From the NCBI RefSeq assembly GCF_000797445.1, contig NZ_JSWF01000046.1, forward strand, positions 34,026-98,025: a stretch of 64,000 nucleotides of DNA, in the 5' to 3' direction. Position 1 is the first letter of the stretch, and each line of letters begins with the position of its first letter. Positions 16,371 through 25,788 of the stretch are shown piece after piece. Source of the DNA: Lacinutrix jangbogonensis (GTDB lineage: Bacteria > Bacteroidota > Bacteroidia > Flavobacteriales > Flavobacteriaceae). Below the pieces are notes generated by a model. The model was not told where the DNA came from, ran no database searches, and saw only the letters and a program-made list of their open reading frames with translations. Position numbers and translations under genes: made by a program.

Positions 16371-16931
16371 ATGAAAAATTTAAAAAACATATTAGCAATA
16401 GCTATTATTGCACTTGCTTCTTTTAGTTGTAAAAACGAAACACAACCAGAAGTTAAAACGATTGAAACTGAAGTAGAAATTGCAAAAGCAGAACTCAATC
16501 CAAATGCAACATATGCTAAAGCTGAGTTTAAAATTGAAGGTATGACTTGCGCAATGGGTTGTGCAAAAACTATCGAGAAAAAAATGGCTAAAATGGAAGG
16601 TGTAAAATCTGCAACTGTAGATTTTGACAGACAATTGGCAATGGTTGAATATGATGAAGCTAAAGTGACACCAGCAAGTTTAGAAAGTACAGTTACAAGT
16701 GTTGCAGATACGTATAAAGTAAAAGACATGAATACTGTAGATGCTTTCTCTACTGCTAAAAAAGAATGCACAATGAAATGCAAAGCAGATTGCACTAAAA
16801 AGGATTGTAAAGATTGCGCATCAAAAACTGCAGAATGCAAGAAAAAATGTGCAAGTAAGACGGCAGCAGAAAAAATGGCTTGTGCTAAAGATTGTAAAAA
16901 AGCATGTTGTGCTAAAGAAGGTAAAGCTTAA
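16371..16931 (+). CDS. Heavy-metal-associated (HMA) domain lipoprotein with Cys-rich tail
   Basis: The 186-residue protein has a lipoprotein signal with a lipobox cysteine at residue 20 (ALASFSC). An HMA ferredoxin-like domain spans about 48-115: AEFKIEGMTCAMGCAKTIEKK, then VKSATVDFDRQLAMVEYDE. The metal loop is C60-A-M-G-C64, with one more residue between the cysteines than the usual CxxC. The last 60 residues hold 11 cysteines among Lys, Ala and Asp, resembling a metallothionein. A surface or periplasmic role in copper or other soft-metal capture is likely. The metal is not known. Confidence 0.85.
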   Translation: MKNLKNILAIAIIALASFSCKNETQPEVKTIETEVEIAKAELNPNATYAKAEFKIEGMTCAMGCAKTIEKKMAKMEGVKSATVDFDRQLAMVEYDEAKVTPASLESTVTSVADTYKVKDMNTVDAFSTAKKECTMKCKADCTKKDCKDCASKTAECKKKCASKTAAEKMACAKDCKKACCAKEGKA

Positions 16932-16955
16932 TTAGAAAACAAGGCAAAATATATT

Positions 16956-16989
16956 AATAGGCTTCGTAAAACGCGAAGCCTATTTTTTT
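16956..16989 (+). terminator. Intrinsic terminator between the HMA lipoprotein and yraN
   Basis: An 11-bp stem, AATAGGCTTCG / CGAAGCCTATT, is followed by a run of seven T. The flanking genes converge on it. Confidence 0.88.
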
Positions 16990-16997
16990 ATCACAAG

Positions 16998-17357
16998 TTA
17001 AAAATGATAAAAAGCATCCTCTAAATGCTCAATCTTAAACTTTTTATTCTCCTTTACAATTGCTATAATATCGAAACGTACTTCTACATCTAATCCATTT
17101 GCGTTTACATATTCATCCACTGCTTTTACAATATTCTGAATCTGTTTTGGTTTTAAAAAATCTTGAGGATTTCCAAAATCCGCAGTCGAGCGTGTTTTTA
17201 CCTCAACAATGGCTAAAGTGTCTTTTATTTGCGCGATAATGTCAACTTCGGCTTTTTGGAATCTATAGTTTCGTTCTAAAATAGAATAGCCTTTATGCAA
17301 TAGAAAATCTACAGCAAGTTGCTCTCCTTTTTTCCCTAATTCGTTGTGTTGTGCCAT
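16998..17357 (-). CDS. YraN/UPF0102 family nuclease-like protein
   Basis: The 119-residue protein shows the restriction-endonuclease-like core of UPF0102: GKKGEQLAVDFLLHKGYSIL, YRFQKAEVDIIAQ (catalytic Asp) and LAIVEVKTRS (E-x-K). YraN-type proteins are widespread and their function in DNA metabolism remains unproven. The gene lies 62 bases downstream of the LD-carboxypeptidase gene on the same strand and may be co-transcribed. Confidence 0.88.
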   Translation of the reverse strand: MAQHNELGKKGEQLAVDFLLHKGYSILERNYRFQKAEVDIIAQIKDTLAIVEVKTRSTADFGNPQDFLKPKQIQNIVKAVDEYVNANGLDVEVRFDIIAIVKENKKFKIEHLEDAFYHF

Positions 17358-17419
17358 GGTTAAGTCTTCAGTATATAAATATGCAATTAGCAGTCATTTC
17401 CAACACTTAAAAATTAATT

Positions 17420-18424
17420 CTAGAAAGTGACTGCAGACTGCTCTCTACTCACTGTTAATTGTATCATTCTTCCCAGAATCATCGCTCGATTATCCTCTTC
17501 ATGTCCTGCAGGCATATTAAAAGCTATTGGAAAATTATATTCAGCTAAAGCATCTAAAATAAGTTGCTCTACACTTGTTCCCCAAAGCGTTGTGTTTTTT
17601 CTCATTCTACTCATATCCCCAACGATAACACCTTTACAATTATCGAAATAACCTGCACGTTTCATACTCTGCAACATACGGTCAATATGGTATTTATATT
17701 CGCCAATTTCTTCAATAAATAATATCTTTCCGCTAACATCAATACTTGTGTTAGAACCTAACATCGTGTGTAATATTGTTAAATTCCCACCTACTAATTG
17801 ACCAGACGTTTTGCCTGCTCTATTGTAATTTGAGCCTTTTAAAGTATAATGAATAGACTTGCCAAAAATTGCAGCTTTAAAGGTGTCAATACTTTCTTTA
17901 ATTTCTGATAAATCTTCAGGTAAACTTACACACATAATAGCATGAATACTTTCTACACCTTTGGTATGGATTTGGTTATGTAACGCAGTAATATCACTAT
18001 AACCAATAACCCATTTTGGTTGTTTTAAAAATTTAGAATAATCTAATTTATCTAAAATTCTAACAGTACCATAACCTCCTCTTGCGCTCCAAATCGCTTT
18101 AATATTTGGGTTATCTAATGCCGTTTGAAAATCTTCACAGCGCTCTGCATCTGTACCAGCAAAATGGTTGTCTTTGCTAAAAACATGTTTACCTATAACA
18201 ACATTTAATTGCCAGCTTTCTAATAATTTTTTGGCACGTGCAACTTCATCATTCCAGTTTTTTAAGACACCAGATGGTGCAACTATAGCGACAGTATCGC
18301 CTGCTTTTAAATAAGGTGGTTGTATCAATTTAGAAGGTGTTTTAATGGTTGTGCTATTTTGAGCTGAAGCACTAATACTTCCGAAGAAAAATAACAAGGT
18401 GATAATGCATACTTTTTTAATCAT
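17420..18424 (-). CDS. Murein LD-carboxypeptidase (peptidase family S66), secreted
   Basis: The enzyme removes the terminal D-Ala from murein tetrapeptides. A signal peptide (MIKKVCIITLLFFFGSISASAQ) places it in the periplasm, whereas E. coli LdcA is cytoplasmic. S66 motifs are visible: VAIVAPSG, WSARGGYGTVRILDKLD, the serine nucleophile in GYSDITALHNQI, IEEIGE (Glu) and PAGHEEDN (His of the Ser-Glu-His triad). The frame extends five residues upstream, but ATG at 18424 starts right at the signal peptide. Confidence 0.92.
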   Translation of the reverse strand: MIKKVCIITLLFFFGSISASAQNSTTIKTPSKLIQPPYLKAGDTVAIVAPSGVLKNWNDEVARAKKLLESWQLNVVIGKHVFSKDNHFAGTDAERCEDFQTALDNPNIKAIWSARGGYGTVRILDKLDYSKFLKQPKWVIGYSDITALHNQIHTKGVESIHAIMCVSLPEDLSEIKESIDTFKAAIFGKSIHYTLKGSNYNRAGKTSGQLVGGNLTILHTMLGSNTSIDVSGKILFIEEIGEYKYHIDRMLQSMKRAGYFDNCKGVIVGDMSRMRKNTTLWGTSVEQLILDALAEYNFPIAFNMPAGHEEDNRAMILGRMIQLTVSREQSAVTF

Positions 18425-18608
18425 ATTGTAAATGTACACGATATTTTACAAAGTTAAAATGAAGTACAAATATAAAAACACCACATTTTTACATCCTAAT
18501 TGTACTCTATAAAGCAATAAACATAAGTTTACAATTTAATAGACTCACTTTTTCTTGTTATTACTTCATCTAAAATCGTTAATTTTACAGCTTCAAAAAG
18601 AAAACAAA

Positions 18609-20657
18609 ATGTCTAAAAGATATACAATTACTGCCGCTTTACCATACACTAATGGACCCATACATATTGGTCATTTAGCTGGTGTTTATGTGCCCGCAGA
18701 TATTTACGCGAGATACAAGCGCCTAACAGGAAATGATGTTGCATTTATTTGTGGAAGCGATGAGCATGGTGTGCCAATTACTCTTAAAGCAAAAAAAGAA
18801 GGTGTTACACCTCAAGAAATTGTAGATAGATATCATGCAATAATTAAGCAATCTTTTGAAGACTTTGGAATTACTTTCGATAACTATTCGCGTACATCGG
18901 CTCAAATTCACCATGATACAGCATCAGAATTTTTCATGAATTTGTATGATAAAAATGAATTTATTGAAGAAGTAACGGAACAATTATACGACACTGAAGC
19001 TAATCAGTTTTTAGCAGACAGATTTGTTATTGGAACTTGCCCAAAATGTGGAAATGAAGAAAGTTATGGCGACCAATGTGAAAATTGTGGAACGAGTCAT
19101 AATGCTACAGATTTAATCAATCCTAAATCTGCAATCACAGGAAATGTGCCAAGTTTAAAAGAAACAAAACACTGGTTTTTGCCATTAAATAAACATGAAG
19201 CGTTTTTAAAAGAATGGATACTAGAAGGTCATAAAAAAGATTGGAAAGCTAATGTTTATGGGCAATGTAAATCTTGGTTAGATGATGGATTAAGACCAAG
19301 AGCAGTAACACGTGACCTTGATTGGGGAATTCCTGTTCCCGTTCCTGGAGGCGAAGGCAAAGTATTATACGTTTGGTTTGATGCGCCAATAGGTTATATT
19401 TCTGCAACCAAAGAATGGGCTGCAAAAGAAGGTAAAGATTGGGAACCGTATTGGAAAGATGAAGATACCAAATTAGTTCATTTTATTGGTAAAGATAATA
19501 TTGTGTTTCACTGTATTATTTTTCCTGCCATGCTAAAAGCAGAAGGCTCTTATATTTTACCGGATAATGTACCTGCAAACGAGTTTCTAAATTTAGAAGG
19601 CAGTAAGTTATCAACCTCAAAAAACTGGGCCGTTTGGTTGCCAGACTATTTACAAGATTTTCCAGAAAAACAAGATGTATTGCGTTATGCATTAACTGCA
19701 AATGCACCAGAAACTAAGGATAATGATTTTACTTGGAAAGATTTTCAAGCAAGAAACAATAACGAATTGGTTGCCATTTTTGGGAATTTTATTAATCGTG
19801 TGGTTGTTTTAACCAATAAATATTACGAAGGTGTTGTTCCTGCTCCAAGCAATTTCTCTACAGTAGACGACGAAACCCTAGCAACCATAAAAGCTTTCCC
19901 TAGTGTTATTGAAAGCTCTTTAGAACGTTACCGTTTTAGAGAAGCATCTCAAGAATTAATGAATTTAGCGCGTTTAGGAAATAAATATTTAGCAGACGAA
20001 GAACCTTGGAAATTAATAAAAACAGACGAAGTGCGTACAAAAACAATCATGTTTGTTGCCTTACAAATTGCATCAGCATTAGCAACTTTGTGCGAACCGT
20101 TTTTACCGTTTACTTCAACTAAATTAAAAAAGATATTAAACACTACAGAGAATTCTTGGAGCGACATTTCAACAAAAGAAACATTACTTCCTGCTAATCA
20201 CCAAATAGAAAAAGGTGAATTGTTATTCTCTAAAATTGAAGACAGCGAAATACAAGCGCAAATAGAAAAATTAGAAGCTAGTAAAAAAGCTAACGAAACT
20301 GCAAATAAAGTTATAGAACCACAAAAAGATACCATTGCTTTCGACGATTTCACAAAACTTGATATGCGTGTTGGGACAATTATCGAAGCTGAAAAAATGC
20401 CGAAAGCCAAAAAGCTTTTAGTATTAAAAGTAGATACCGGAATAGACGTTAGAACCATCGTTTCTGGAATTGCAGAAAGTTTTACAGCCGAAGAAGTCGT
20501 TGGTAAAAAAGTAACCGTTTTGGTTAATTTAGCACCAAGAGCTTTACGTGGTGTTGAAAGTGAAGGCATGATTTTAATGACCGAAAATGCAGAAGGGAAA
20601 CTGGTGTTTGTAAATCCCGATGCTGCTGATGTTGGGAATGGATTACAAATAAATTAA
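18609..20657 (+). CDS. metG: Methionine--tRNA ligase
   Basis: The 682-residue class I synthetase contains [18 protein letters not shown] (HIGH), a zinc knuckle [18 protein letters not shown] (about 145-162) and the KMSKS loop as KLSTSKNW (about 335). A C-terminal tRNA-binding EMAPII-like domain (about 575-682: [30 protein letters not shown]) gives the long, dimeric form. The frame is open farther upstream, but [13 protein letters not shown] at 18609 is the conserved start. The next gene begins 3 bases after the stop. Confidence 0.98.
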   Translation: MSKRYTITAALPYTNGPIHIGHLAGVYVPADIYARYKRLTGNDVAFICGSDEHGVPITLKAKKEGVTPQEIVDRYHAIIKQSFEDFGITFDNYSRTSAQIHHDTASEFFMNLYDKNEFIEEVTEQLYDTEANQFLADRFVIGTCPKCGNEESYGDQCENCGTSHNATDLINPKSAITGNVPSLKETKHWFLPLNKHEAFLKEWILEGHKKDWKANVYGQCKSWLDDGLRPRAVTRDLDWGIPVPVPGGEGKVLYVWFDAPIGYISATKEWAAKEGKDWEPYWKDEDTKLVHFIGKDNIVFHCIIFPAMLKAEGSYILPDNVPANEFLNLEGSKLSTSKNWAVWLPDYLQDFPEKQDVLRYALTANAPETKDNDFTWKDFQARNNNELVAIFGNFINRVVVLTNKYYEGVVPAPSNFSTVDDETLATIKAFPSVIESSLERYRFREASQELMNLARLGNKYLADEEPWKLIKTDEVRTKTIMFVALQIASALATLCEPFLPFTSTKLKKILNTTENSWSDISTKETLLPANHQIEKGELLFSKIEDSEIQAQIEKLEASKKANETANKVIEPQKDTIAFDDFTKLDMRVGTIIEAEKMPKAKKLLVLKVDTGIDVRTIVSGIAESFTAEEVVGKKVTVLVNLAPRALRGVESEGMILMTENAEGKLVFVNPDAADVGNGLQIN

Positions 20658-20660
20658 CTA

Positions 20661-22073
20661 ATGCTTAGTAGACTATTCTCGTTTATTCTTTTCTTATTAA
20701 TCACATCAACAATTTCAGCACAAAGAAATTGGATAGTAATTGAAACAGGTTTACAAGATGAATATGTTAACCTCAAAGACGCCTTGCCAGTTGTTGATAA
20801 AGGCACTGGCAATATTGCTTTCTTTTTAAGAGAAAAAAAGCAAATAACAGGTTATTTGTATAACGAAAATCAGAAATTAATTTCAAAAGTAGTTGTCGAC
20901 GGTATTCCTAAAAAAAGCTGTAACATTATTGGTCATTCTATAAAAAACGATAATTACCTACTTTATTTTAAACGTAATTCTGGATTAAAATTTAGCTACC
21001 TAAAAGTAGATTTTAAAACAAAGACTTTTAATTTAGTAGACAATTTAGATATCGATTTTAAAAAGGAACAATTTATAGAAAGTTTTGTAGATAAGGATAA
21101 ATTTTATATTCTAACCTCTATTTATAGGACCTCGCAACTAAACCTTTATACTTTAGATAATAACGCGAAAATTGATAAAAAAGAAATTCTATTAGCGGAA
21201 GGCCTAATAAAATCAGACACCGATTTAGTTGTCAATTTTAATAGTCTAATTTTTTCTTATGGTTCTAAAATCAAGAAGATTGAAGTTGGAGAACCGTTAG
21301 CATTAGAAAGTGTAACTGCTCAAACTAAAGTGTTCTATAAAGATGATAAAATATTATTAACAAATAACTTCTTTGGAAAGCGCACTTATATAGTAGACAT
21401 TAATGTTTTAGACGGAACATTAACATTTAATGCTATAGAAAATGTAGGCTTTATTAAGGGAGAACTCAAATCTGGAATTAATTCTTTTATTTTCGACAAT
21501 CATTATTTTAATGTGTATGCTACAAACGATAAACTTCAGTTTTCGGTTTATAGTTATCCAGAAATGGAGATGGTTAAAAGTTACAAAGTTGATAAGCATG
21601 AAAAAATAGATTTTAAGAATACAAAAATGATTCAAAAAGTAGGCGACAGTGAAAATCCTGGTCGCGTGCTTAATAATACTTCTCAATATTTAAGAAAAAT
21701 ATCTAACCAATATTTGGGTGTTTCAGTGTATAAAGATTTTAATAATTATATAGTTACAATAGGCTCTACTAAACCTACTTCTGACACATTGACTGCCATT
21801 GGTTTAGTTCTCGGAGGAATGGCTGGCGGTGCTTTATTTGCTGCTTTTAGTCGTTATGAGCAAACAAAATCTGTACAAATTCGATGTTTATTTGATGAAA
21901 ACTTCAACCACAACTCCAACTTAATTACTGAAAATGGTTTCGATAAAATAAACGCATTCACAAAAGACTTTGGACACTTAGGTGCACAATCTGTATTTCG
22001 CTATAAAGATGACTATGTTTGGGGCTCTTTTAACCACAAAACAGGTTTATATAGATTATTTATTTTTGATTAG
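20661..22073 (+). CDS. Secreted protein of unknown function, paralogue 1 of a tandem pair
   Basis: I do not recognise the family. The 470-residue protein has a signal peptide (MLSRLFSFILFLLITSTISAQ) and then many short beta-rich repeats with Y/F-I-x-N turns, suggesting a propeller-like fold. The C-terminal third (SQYLRKISNQYLGVSVYK, then FDENFNHNSNL and FNHKTGLYRLFIFD) aligns well with the next protein, so the two are paralogues. Between these blocks sits a Gly-rich hydrophobic stretch, AIGLVLGGMAGGALFAAF, which looks like a membrane-inserting segment and is absent from the partner. It starts 3 bases after metG and is probably co-transcribed with it. Confidence 0.75.
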   Translation: MLSRLFSFILFLLITSTISAQRNWIVIETGLQDEYVNLKDALPVVDKGTGNIAFFLREKKQITGYLYNENQKLISKVVVDGIPKKSCNIIGHSIKNDNYLLYFKRNSGLKFSYLKVDFKTKTFNLVDNLDIDFKKEQFIESFVDKDKFYILTSIYRTSQLNLYTLDNNAKIDKKEILLAEGLIKSDTDLVVNFNSLIFSYGSKIKKIEVGEPLALESVTAQTKVFYKDDKILLTNNFFGKRTYIVDINVLDGTLTFNAIENVGFIKGELKSGINSFIFDNHYFNVYATNDKLQFSVYSYPEMEMVKSYKVDKHEKIDFKNTKMIQKVGDSENPGRVLNNTSQYLRKISNQYLGVSVYKDFNNYIVTIGSTKPTSDTLTAIGLVLGGMAGGALFAAFSRYEQTKSVQIRCLFDENFNHNSNLITENGFDKINAFTKDFGHLGAQSVFRYKDDYVWGSFNHKTGLYRLFIFD

Positions 22074-22083
22074 TAATATCTTT

Positions 22084-23499
22084 ATGAAATATACTTTAGC
22101 ACTACTTTTATTTATTATCTCTAATAATCTATTTGCACAACAAGAAGCGCTTTCGTTTAAAAATGGAGAGGTTTCAAAACGCGTTAAAAAAGATTCATAC
22201 ACCATTTCTAATGTAAATAATAATGAATTAGCGGTTGTAATAATTGAACGTAAAGATATCTATGCCTATTTATTTAGTTCAGATTTTAGTTTAAAATCTG
22301 AACTAAAAACAGAGAATATAAAATCTAAATACGATAAGGCGCTAGGTTATAGTTTAAATGATGGTATTTATCAGGTTTTATATACCAATGAAAACAAAAA
22401 TAAATTTGCAGTTTTAAGCTTAGATTTCGATAGTTCAAGTGGAGTTTCAAATGAAATTAATATTGATTTAAAAGACGATCTTCTTTTAGATGTTGTTAAT
22501 TATAATAATAAATTATATCTGTTATCAACTAATAATGGCTTAACACTCAACATTAGCGTCTACAATAACAACCTTGGCTTTGATTTATTAAAGTCTTTTC
22601 ATCTGGATGAAATAGAAAATGACACTAATTTAATGAGTTCTAAGGTTCAAATGGGCGTTTTTATTTTGGCAGGAAAAGAGAGCCCTAATATTACCAAAAT
22701 TGATTCAAGAGTTGAAAATTCAATAGAGCAAACTTCTAATAAAAATAAGCTGTATCAAAAGGACCAATCTATAATACTTACATTCGATGTCAACGAGAAA
22801 GAAACTCAACTCTATACTATGGACCTAGAAAATTTAACTCTAGATTACAAAACGTATCCCTATCCAAAATCTAAAACTACTGAATTTAAAAATTATAATT
22901 CTTTTATATATCAAGATCATATCTATCAAATGGCTTCATCAAAAGAAACTTTAAAATTTCAAATAAAAGACTTTGATTATAATATTATTAAAGAATTTAA
23001 TATCTACAGAGATCGACCTATTACATTCAAAAACTCACCAATAATACAAGAAGGCCAAACAGCTCTACCCTTTTTAACCAATAGAGAAATGGAACTAACT
23101 AAAAAGTATCTTAGAAAAATTAATGGTGGAAATATAGGAATTAGTGTTACTAAAAATAAAGGGTATTATTATTTAACGTTAGGAGGTTTTCAAGTTATGC
23201 CTCCATCTGGAATGATGACTCCTGTTAACAGCGTTAATGGAACCTTTACTGGTTACAATACTACATATCTAAGTTATAATAGTTATTCGACAACCAAATC
23301 AACTTATTTTAATTCTATTCTAGATTCAAAGTTTAATCATGTAAAAGGAAAATTACAGTCAAACATTTTTGATCAAATAGAGGAATATAAATCTAAGTTA
23401 AAGTATATAAGTGGCGAAGATGTGTTTTTCCATAATAACCAATTGTACTTTGGCTATTTCAATCAGAAAGAAAGCACCTATCATCTCTTAAGGTTTTAG
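22084..23499 (+). CDS. Secreted protein of unknown function, paralogue 2 of a tandem pair
   Basis: The 471-residue protein has a signal peptide (MKYTLALLLFIISNNLFAQ). The frame is open upstream inside the previous gene, but ATG at 22084, 10 bases after that gene's stop, places the signal correctly. Blocks shared with paralogue 1 include NSFIYQDHIYQMASSKETLK, TKKYLRKINGGNIGISVTK, LDSKFNHVKGKLQSNIFDQI and the end FNQKESTYHLLRF. In place of the hydrophobic insert it carries a Ser/Thr/Tyr-rich loop (NSVNGTFTGYNTTYLSYNSY). Function unknown. It is likely periplasmic or outer-membrane associated. Confidence 0.75.
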   Translation: MKYTLALLLFIISNNLFAQQEALSFKNGEVSKRVKKDSYTISNVNNNELAVVIIERKDIYAYLFSSDFSLKSELKTENIKSKYDKALGYSLNDGIYQVLYTNENKNKFAVLSLDFDSSSGVSNEINIDLKDDLLLDVVNYNNKLYLLSTNNGLTLNISVYNNNLGFDLLKSFHLDEIENDTNLMSSKVQMGVFILAGKESPNITKIDSRVENSIEQTSNKNKLYQKDQSIILTFDVNEKETQLYTMDLENLTLDYKTYPYPKSKTTEFKNYNSFIYQDHIYQMASSKETLKFQIKDFDYNIIKEFNIYRDRPITFKNSPIIQEGQTALPFLTNREMELTKKYLRKINGGNIGISVTKNKGYYYLTLGGFQVMPPSGMMTPVNSVNGTFTGYNTTYLSYNSYSTTKSTYFNSILDSKFNHVKGKLQSNIFDQIEEYKSKLKYISGEDVFFHNNQLYFGYFNQKESTYHLLRF

Positions 23500-23510
23500 A
23501 AAAAATCATA

Positions 23511-24764
23511 TTAAACGATCATACCAGCGGCAACAGTTTCATTTGTAGTATCATCTACAAGTATAATACTTCCTGTTATTCTGTTTTCTCTGTAAGAATC
23601 TACCATAAGTGGTTTTGTAGTGCGTATTCTAACTTTAGAGATATCATTCATCAAGAGCTCTTTATCTTCATTATTTCGGTTTAGACTATTAACATCTATC
23701 TTGTAAATAACCTCTTTAATTATTGCCTTTTGACTGTTAGATGTGTGTTTTATAGTGTATTTAGCTCTAGGTTTTGCTGCCGTATTATTTAACCAACAGA
23801 GCATGACTTCTATATCCTGAGACGCTTCTGGTTTATTGTTAGAGCGTACAATCATGTCTCCTCTTCCAATATCGATGTCGTCTTCCAACGTCATAGAAAT
23901 TGACATAGGAACAAAAGCTTCTTTTAGGCTCTCGTCTAGAGTGTCTATAGACTTAATTTTTGAAGTAAATCCTGATGGCATTATCGTGACCTCATCACCT
24001 GTTCTAAACACACCACTTGCTATTCTACCAGCATAACCACGATAATCTCTAAATTCATTGCTTTGCGGTCTTAAAACGGTTTGTACGGGAAAACGTGCAT
24101 CTACCTTATTAGTATCGCTACTAATATGCATGGTCTCTAATACATGTAACATAGGAGCGTCTTGATACCAATCCATGTTCTTAGACTTATTAACCACATT
24201 ATCACCTAATAATGCGCTAATTGGTATAAAACGAATATCTTTTACTAGCATTTTTGAGGCTATTTCTTCAAACTGAGCAACGATATTATTGTATGCTTTT
24301 TCAGAAAAATCTACTAAATCCATCTTGTTCACACAAACAATAATGTGTGGTATTTGTAATAATGATGCTATAAAAGCATGTCTTTTAGTTTGCTCAATAA
24401 CGCCATGTCTAGCATCTATTAAGATAATTGCCACATTAGCAGTTGATGCACCAGTAACCATATTACGTGTGTATTGTATATGTCCCGGTGTGTCTGCAAT
24501 TATAAATTTACGTTTTGGTGTTGTAAAATATCTGTAAGCAACATCAATAGTTATTCCTTGTTCACGCTCATCCCTTAACCCATCTGTAAACAAAGCTAAA
24601 TCAACACCTTCATGACCTCTTTTTTTACTAGTATTGGTAATCGCCTCTAATTGGTCTTCAAATATTGATTTTGAATCGTAAAGTAAACGACCTATTAAAG
24701 TACTTTTTCCGTCATCTACACTTCCGGCTGTTGTAAAACGTAATAATTGATTGTTATCTAACAT
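23511..24764 (-). CDS. cysN: Sulfate adenylyltransferase subunit 1 (GTPase)
   Basis: The 417-residue protein is an EF-Tu-like GTPase that drives ATP sulfurylase. It has G1 AGSVDDGKSTLIGRLLYDS, the switch-I GITIDVAYRYF, G3 DTPGH and G4 NKMD, then two beta-barrel domains. It lacks a fused CysC kinase domain, and cysC is a separate gene here. It is the last gene of the minus-strand cysQ-DUF2061-cysC-cysD-cysN cluster, 119 bases after cysD. It makes adenosine 5'-phosphosulfate from sulfate and ATP together with CysD. Confidence 0.96.
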   Translation of the reverse strand: MLDNNQLLRFTTAGSVDDGKSTLIGRLLYDSKSIFEDQLEAITNTSKKRGHEGVDLALFTDGLRDEREQGITIDVAYRYFTTPKRKFIIADTPGHIQYTRNMVTGASTANVAIILIDARHGVIEQTKRHAFIASLLQIPHIIVCVNKMDLVDFSEKAYNNIVAQFEEIASKMLVKDIRFIPISALLGDNVVNKSKNMDWYQDAPMLHVLETMHISSDTNKVDARFPVQTVLRPQSNEFRDYRGYAGRIASGVFRTGDEVTIMPSGFTSKIKSIDTLDESLKEAFVPMSISMTLEDDIDIGRGDMIVRSNNKPEASQDIEVMLCWLNNTAAKPRAKYTIKHTSNSQKAIIKEVIYKIDVNSLNRNNEDKELLMNDISKVRIRTTKPLMVDSYRENRITGSIILVDDTTNETVAAGMIV

Positions 24765-24883
24765 TTTTATTTTTTAAAATTTGAGAAAAACTTTATACTA
24801 GTTTCTCCAGCGGCCTGCAAACAAAATATATTTTATTTTTGGTACTGCTTAAGGTTCTCTTTTCAAGAATAATATATTACGTC

Positions 24884-25788
24884 CTAGAAATAGCCTTGAC
24901 GTTTTCTGTCTTCCATAGCAGATTCTGATCGCTTATCATCACTTCTATTGCCGCGCTCAGTATTTCTCATCCCTGCTACTTCTGTCGCAATTTTCTCTAA
25001 GGTATCTGCTTCAGACTCGTCTCCTCCTGTAATTGTAATATCTCCTAAGGTTCTGAATCGTATTTTTTTGGTTACCACTTCTTCATGGTCTTCTAAAACT
25101 AAAAATTCTGAATTTGGAATCCAAGTATCTTGTCTCCAAACCACTTCTCTTTCATGTGCAAAATACAAAGAAGGAATTGCAATGTTTTCTCTTTTTATAT
25201 AGTTCCAAACATCCATTTCTGTCCAGTTACTAATTGGAAATGCTCTAAAATGTTCGCCTTCAAAATGTCTACCGTTAAAGATATTCCATAATTCTGGTCT
25301 TTGGTTTTTTGGGTCCCATTGTCCAAAATCATCACGATGAGAAAAGAAACGTTCTTTTGCTCTTGCTTTTTCTTCGTCACGTCGTCCGCCGCCAATTGCG
25401 CAATCTATTTTATTAGATTCGATGGCATCTAAAAGTGTTGTTATTTGAAGGGCATTACGTGTTGCATTTTTTCCTTTTTCTTCGGCTACTCTTCCATCAT
25501 CAATAGATTCTTGAACTGAACCTACAATTAGTTTCACACCCAATTTATTAATAATAGCATCTCTAAACTGGATTGTTTCCGGAAAATTATGTCCTGTATC
25601 CACATGCATTAATGGAAAAGGAATTTTTGCAGGATAAAATGCTTTTTGTGCTAAATGAGTTACCAGAATGGAGTCTTTACCTCCAGAGAATAATATTACT
25701 GGATTTTCAAATTGTGCCCAGACTTCACGTAGAATATAGATGGCTTCACTTTCTACTCGTCTAAATAATTTAAGTAATATTTACTCAT
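24884..25788 (-). pseudogene. cysD: Sulfate adenylyltransferase subunit 2, disrupted by a one-base frameshift near the start
   Basis: From ATG at 25788 the frame reads MSKYYLNYLDE and then hits TAG at 25755. One frame over, the protein resumes as ESEAIYILREVWAQFENPV, FSGGKDSILVTHLAQ (the ATP pyrophosphatase loop at about 25690-25670) and on through MHVDTGHNFPETIQFRD to the stop at 24884. Restoring one base between GAG and TAGAA (25754-25755) rebuilds a normal CysD of about 300 residues. The uninterrupted part starting at 25609 lacks the P-loop. Either a sequencing or assembly error or a true inactivating deletion is possible. All the rest is well conserved, which favours an error or a very recent mutation. 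The ATG overlaps the cysC stop by 8 bases. Confidence 0.85.

Noticed and set aside
16304..16840. 178-codon open frame on the minus strand opposite the HMA lipoprotein
   Set aside because: It is the antisense shadow of a Lys/Cys/Ala-rich gene. Its Ser/Val-rich translation has no recognisable domain, and the HMA gene is clearly the real one.
20198..20569. 123-codon minus-strand frame inside metG
   Set aside because: It is antisense to the conserved EMAPII-like domain of MetG. The amino-acid composition is typical of reverse-complement shadows.
25750..25760. Programmed -1 frameshift in cysD
   Set aside because: There is no X-XXY-YYZ slippery site, no downstream structure of note, and no known case in CysD. 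A simple base deletion or sequencing error explains it better.
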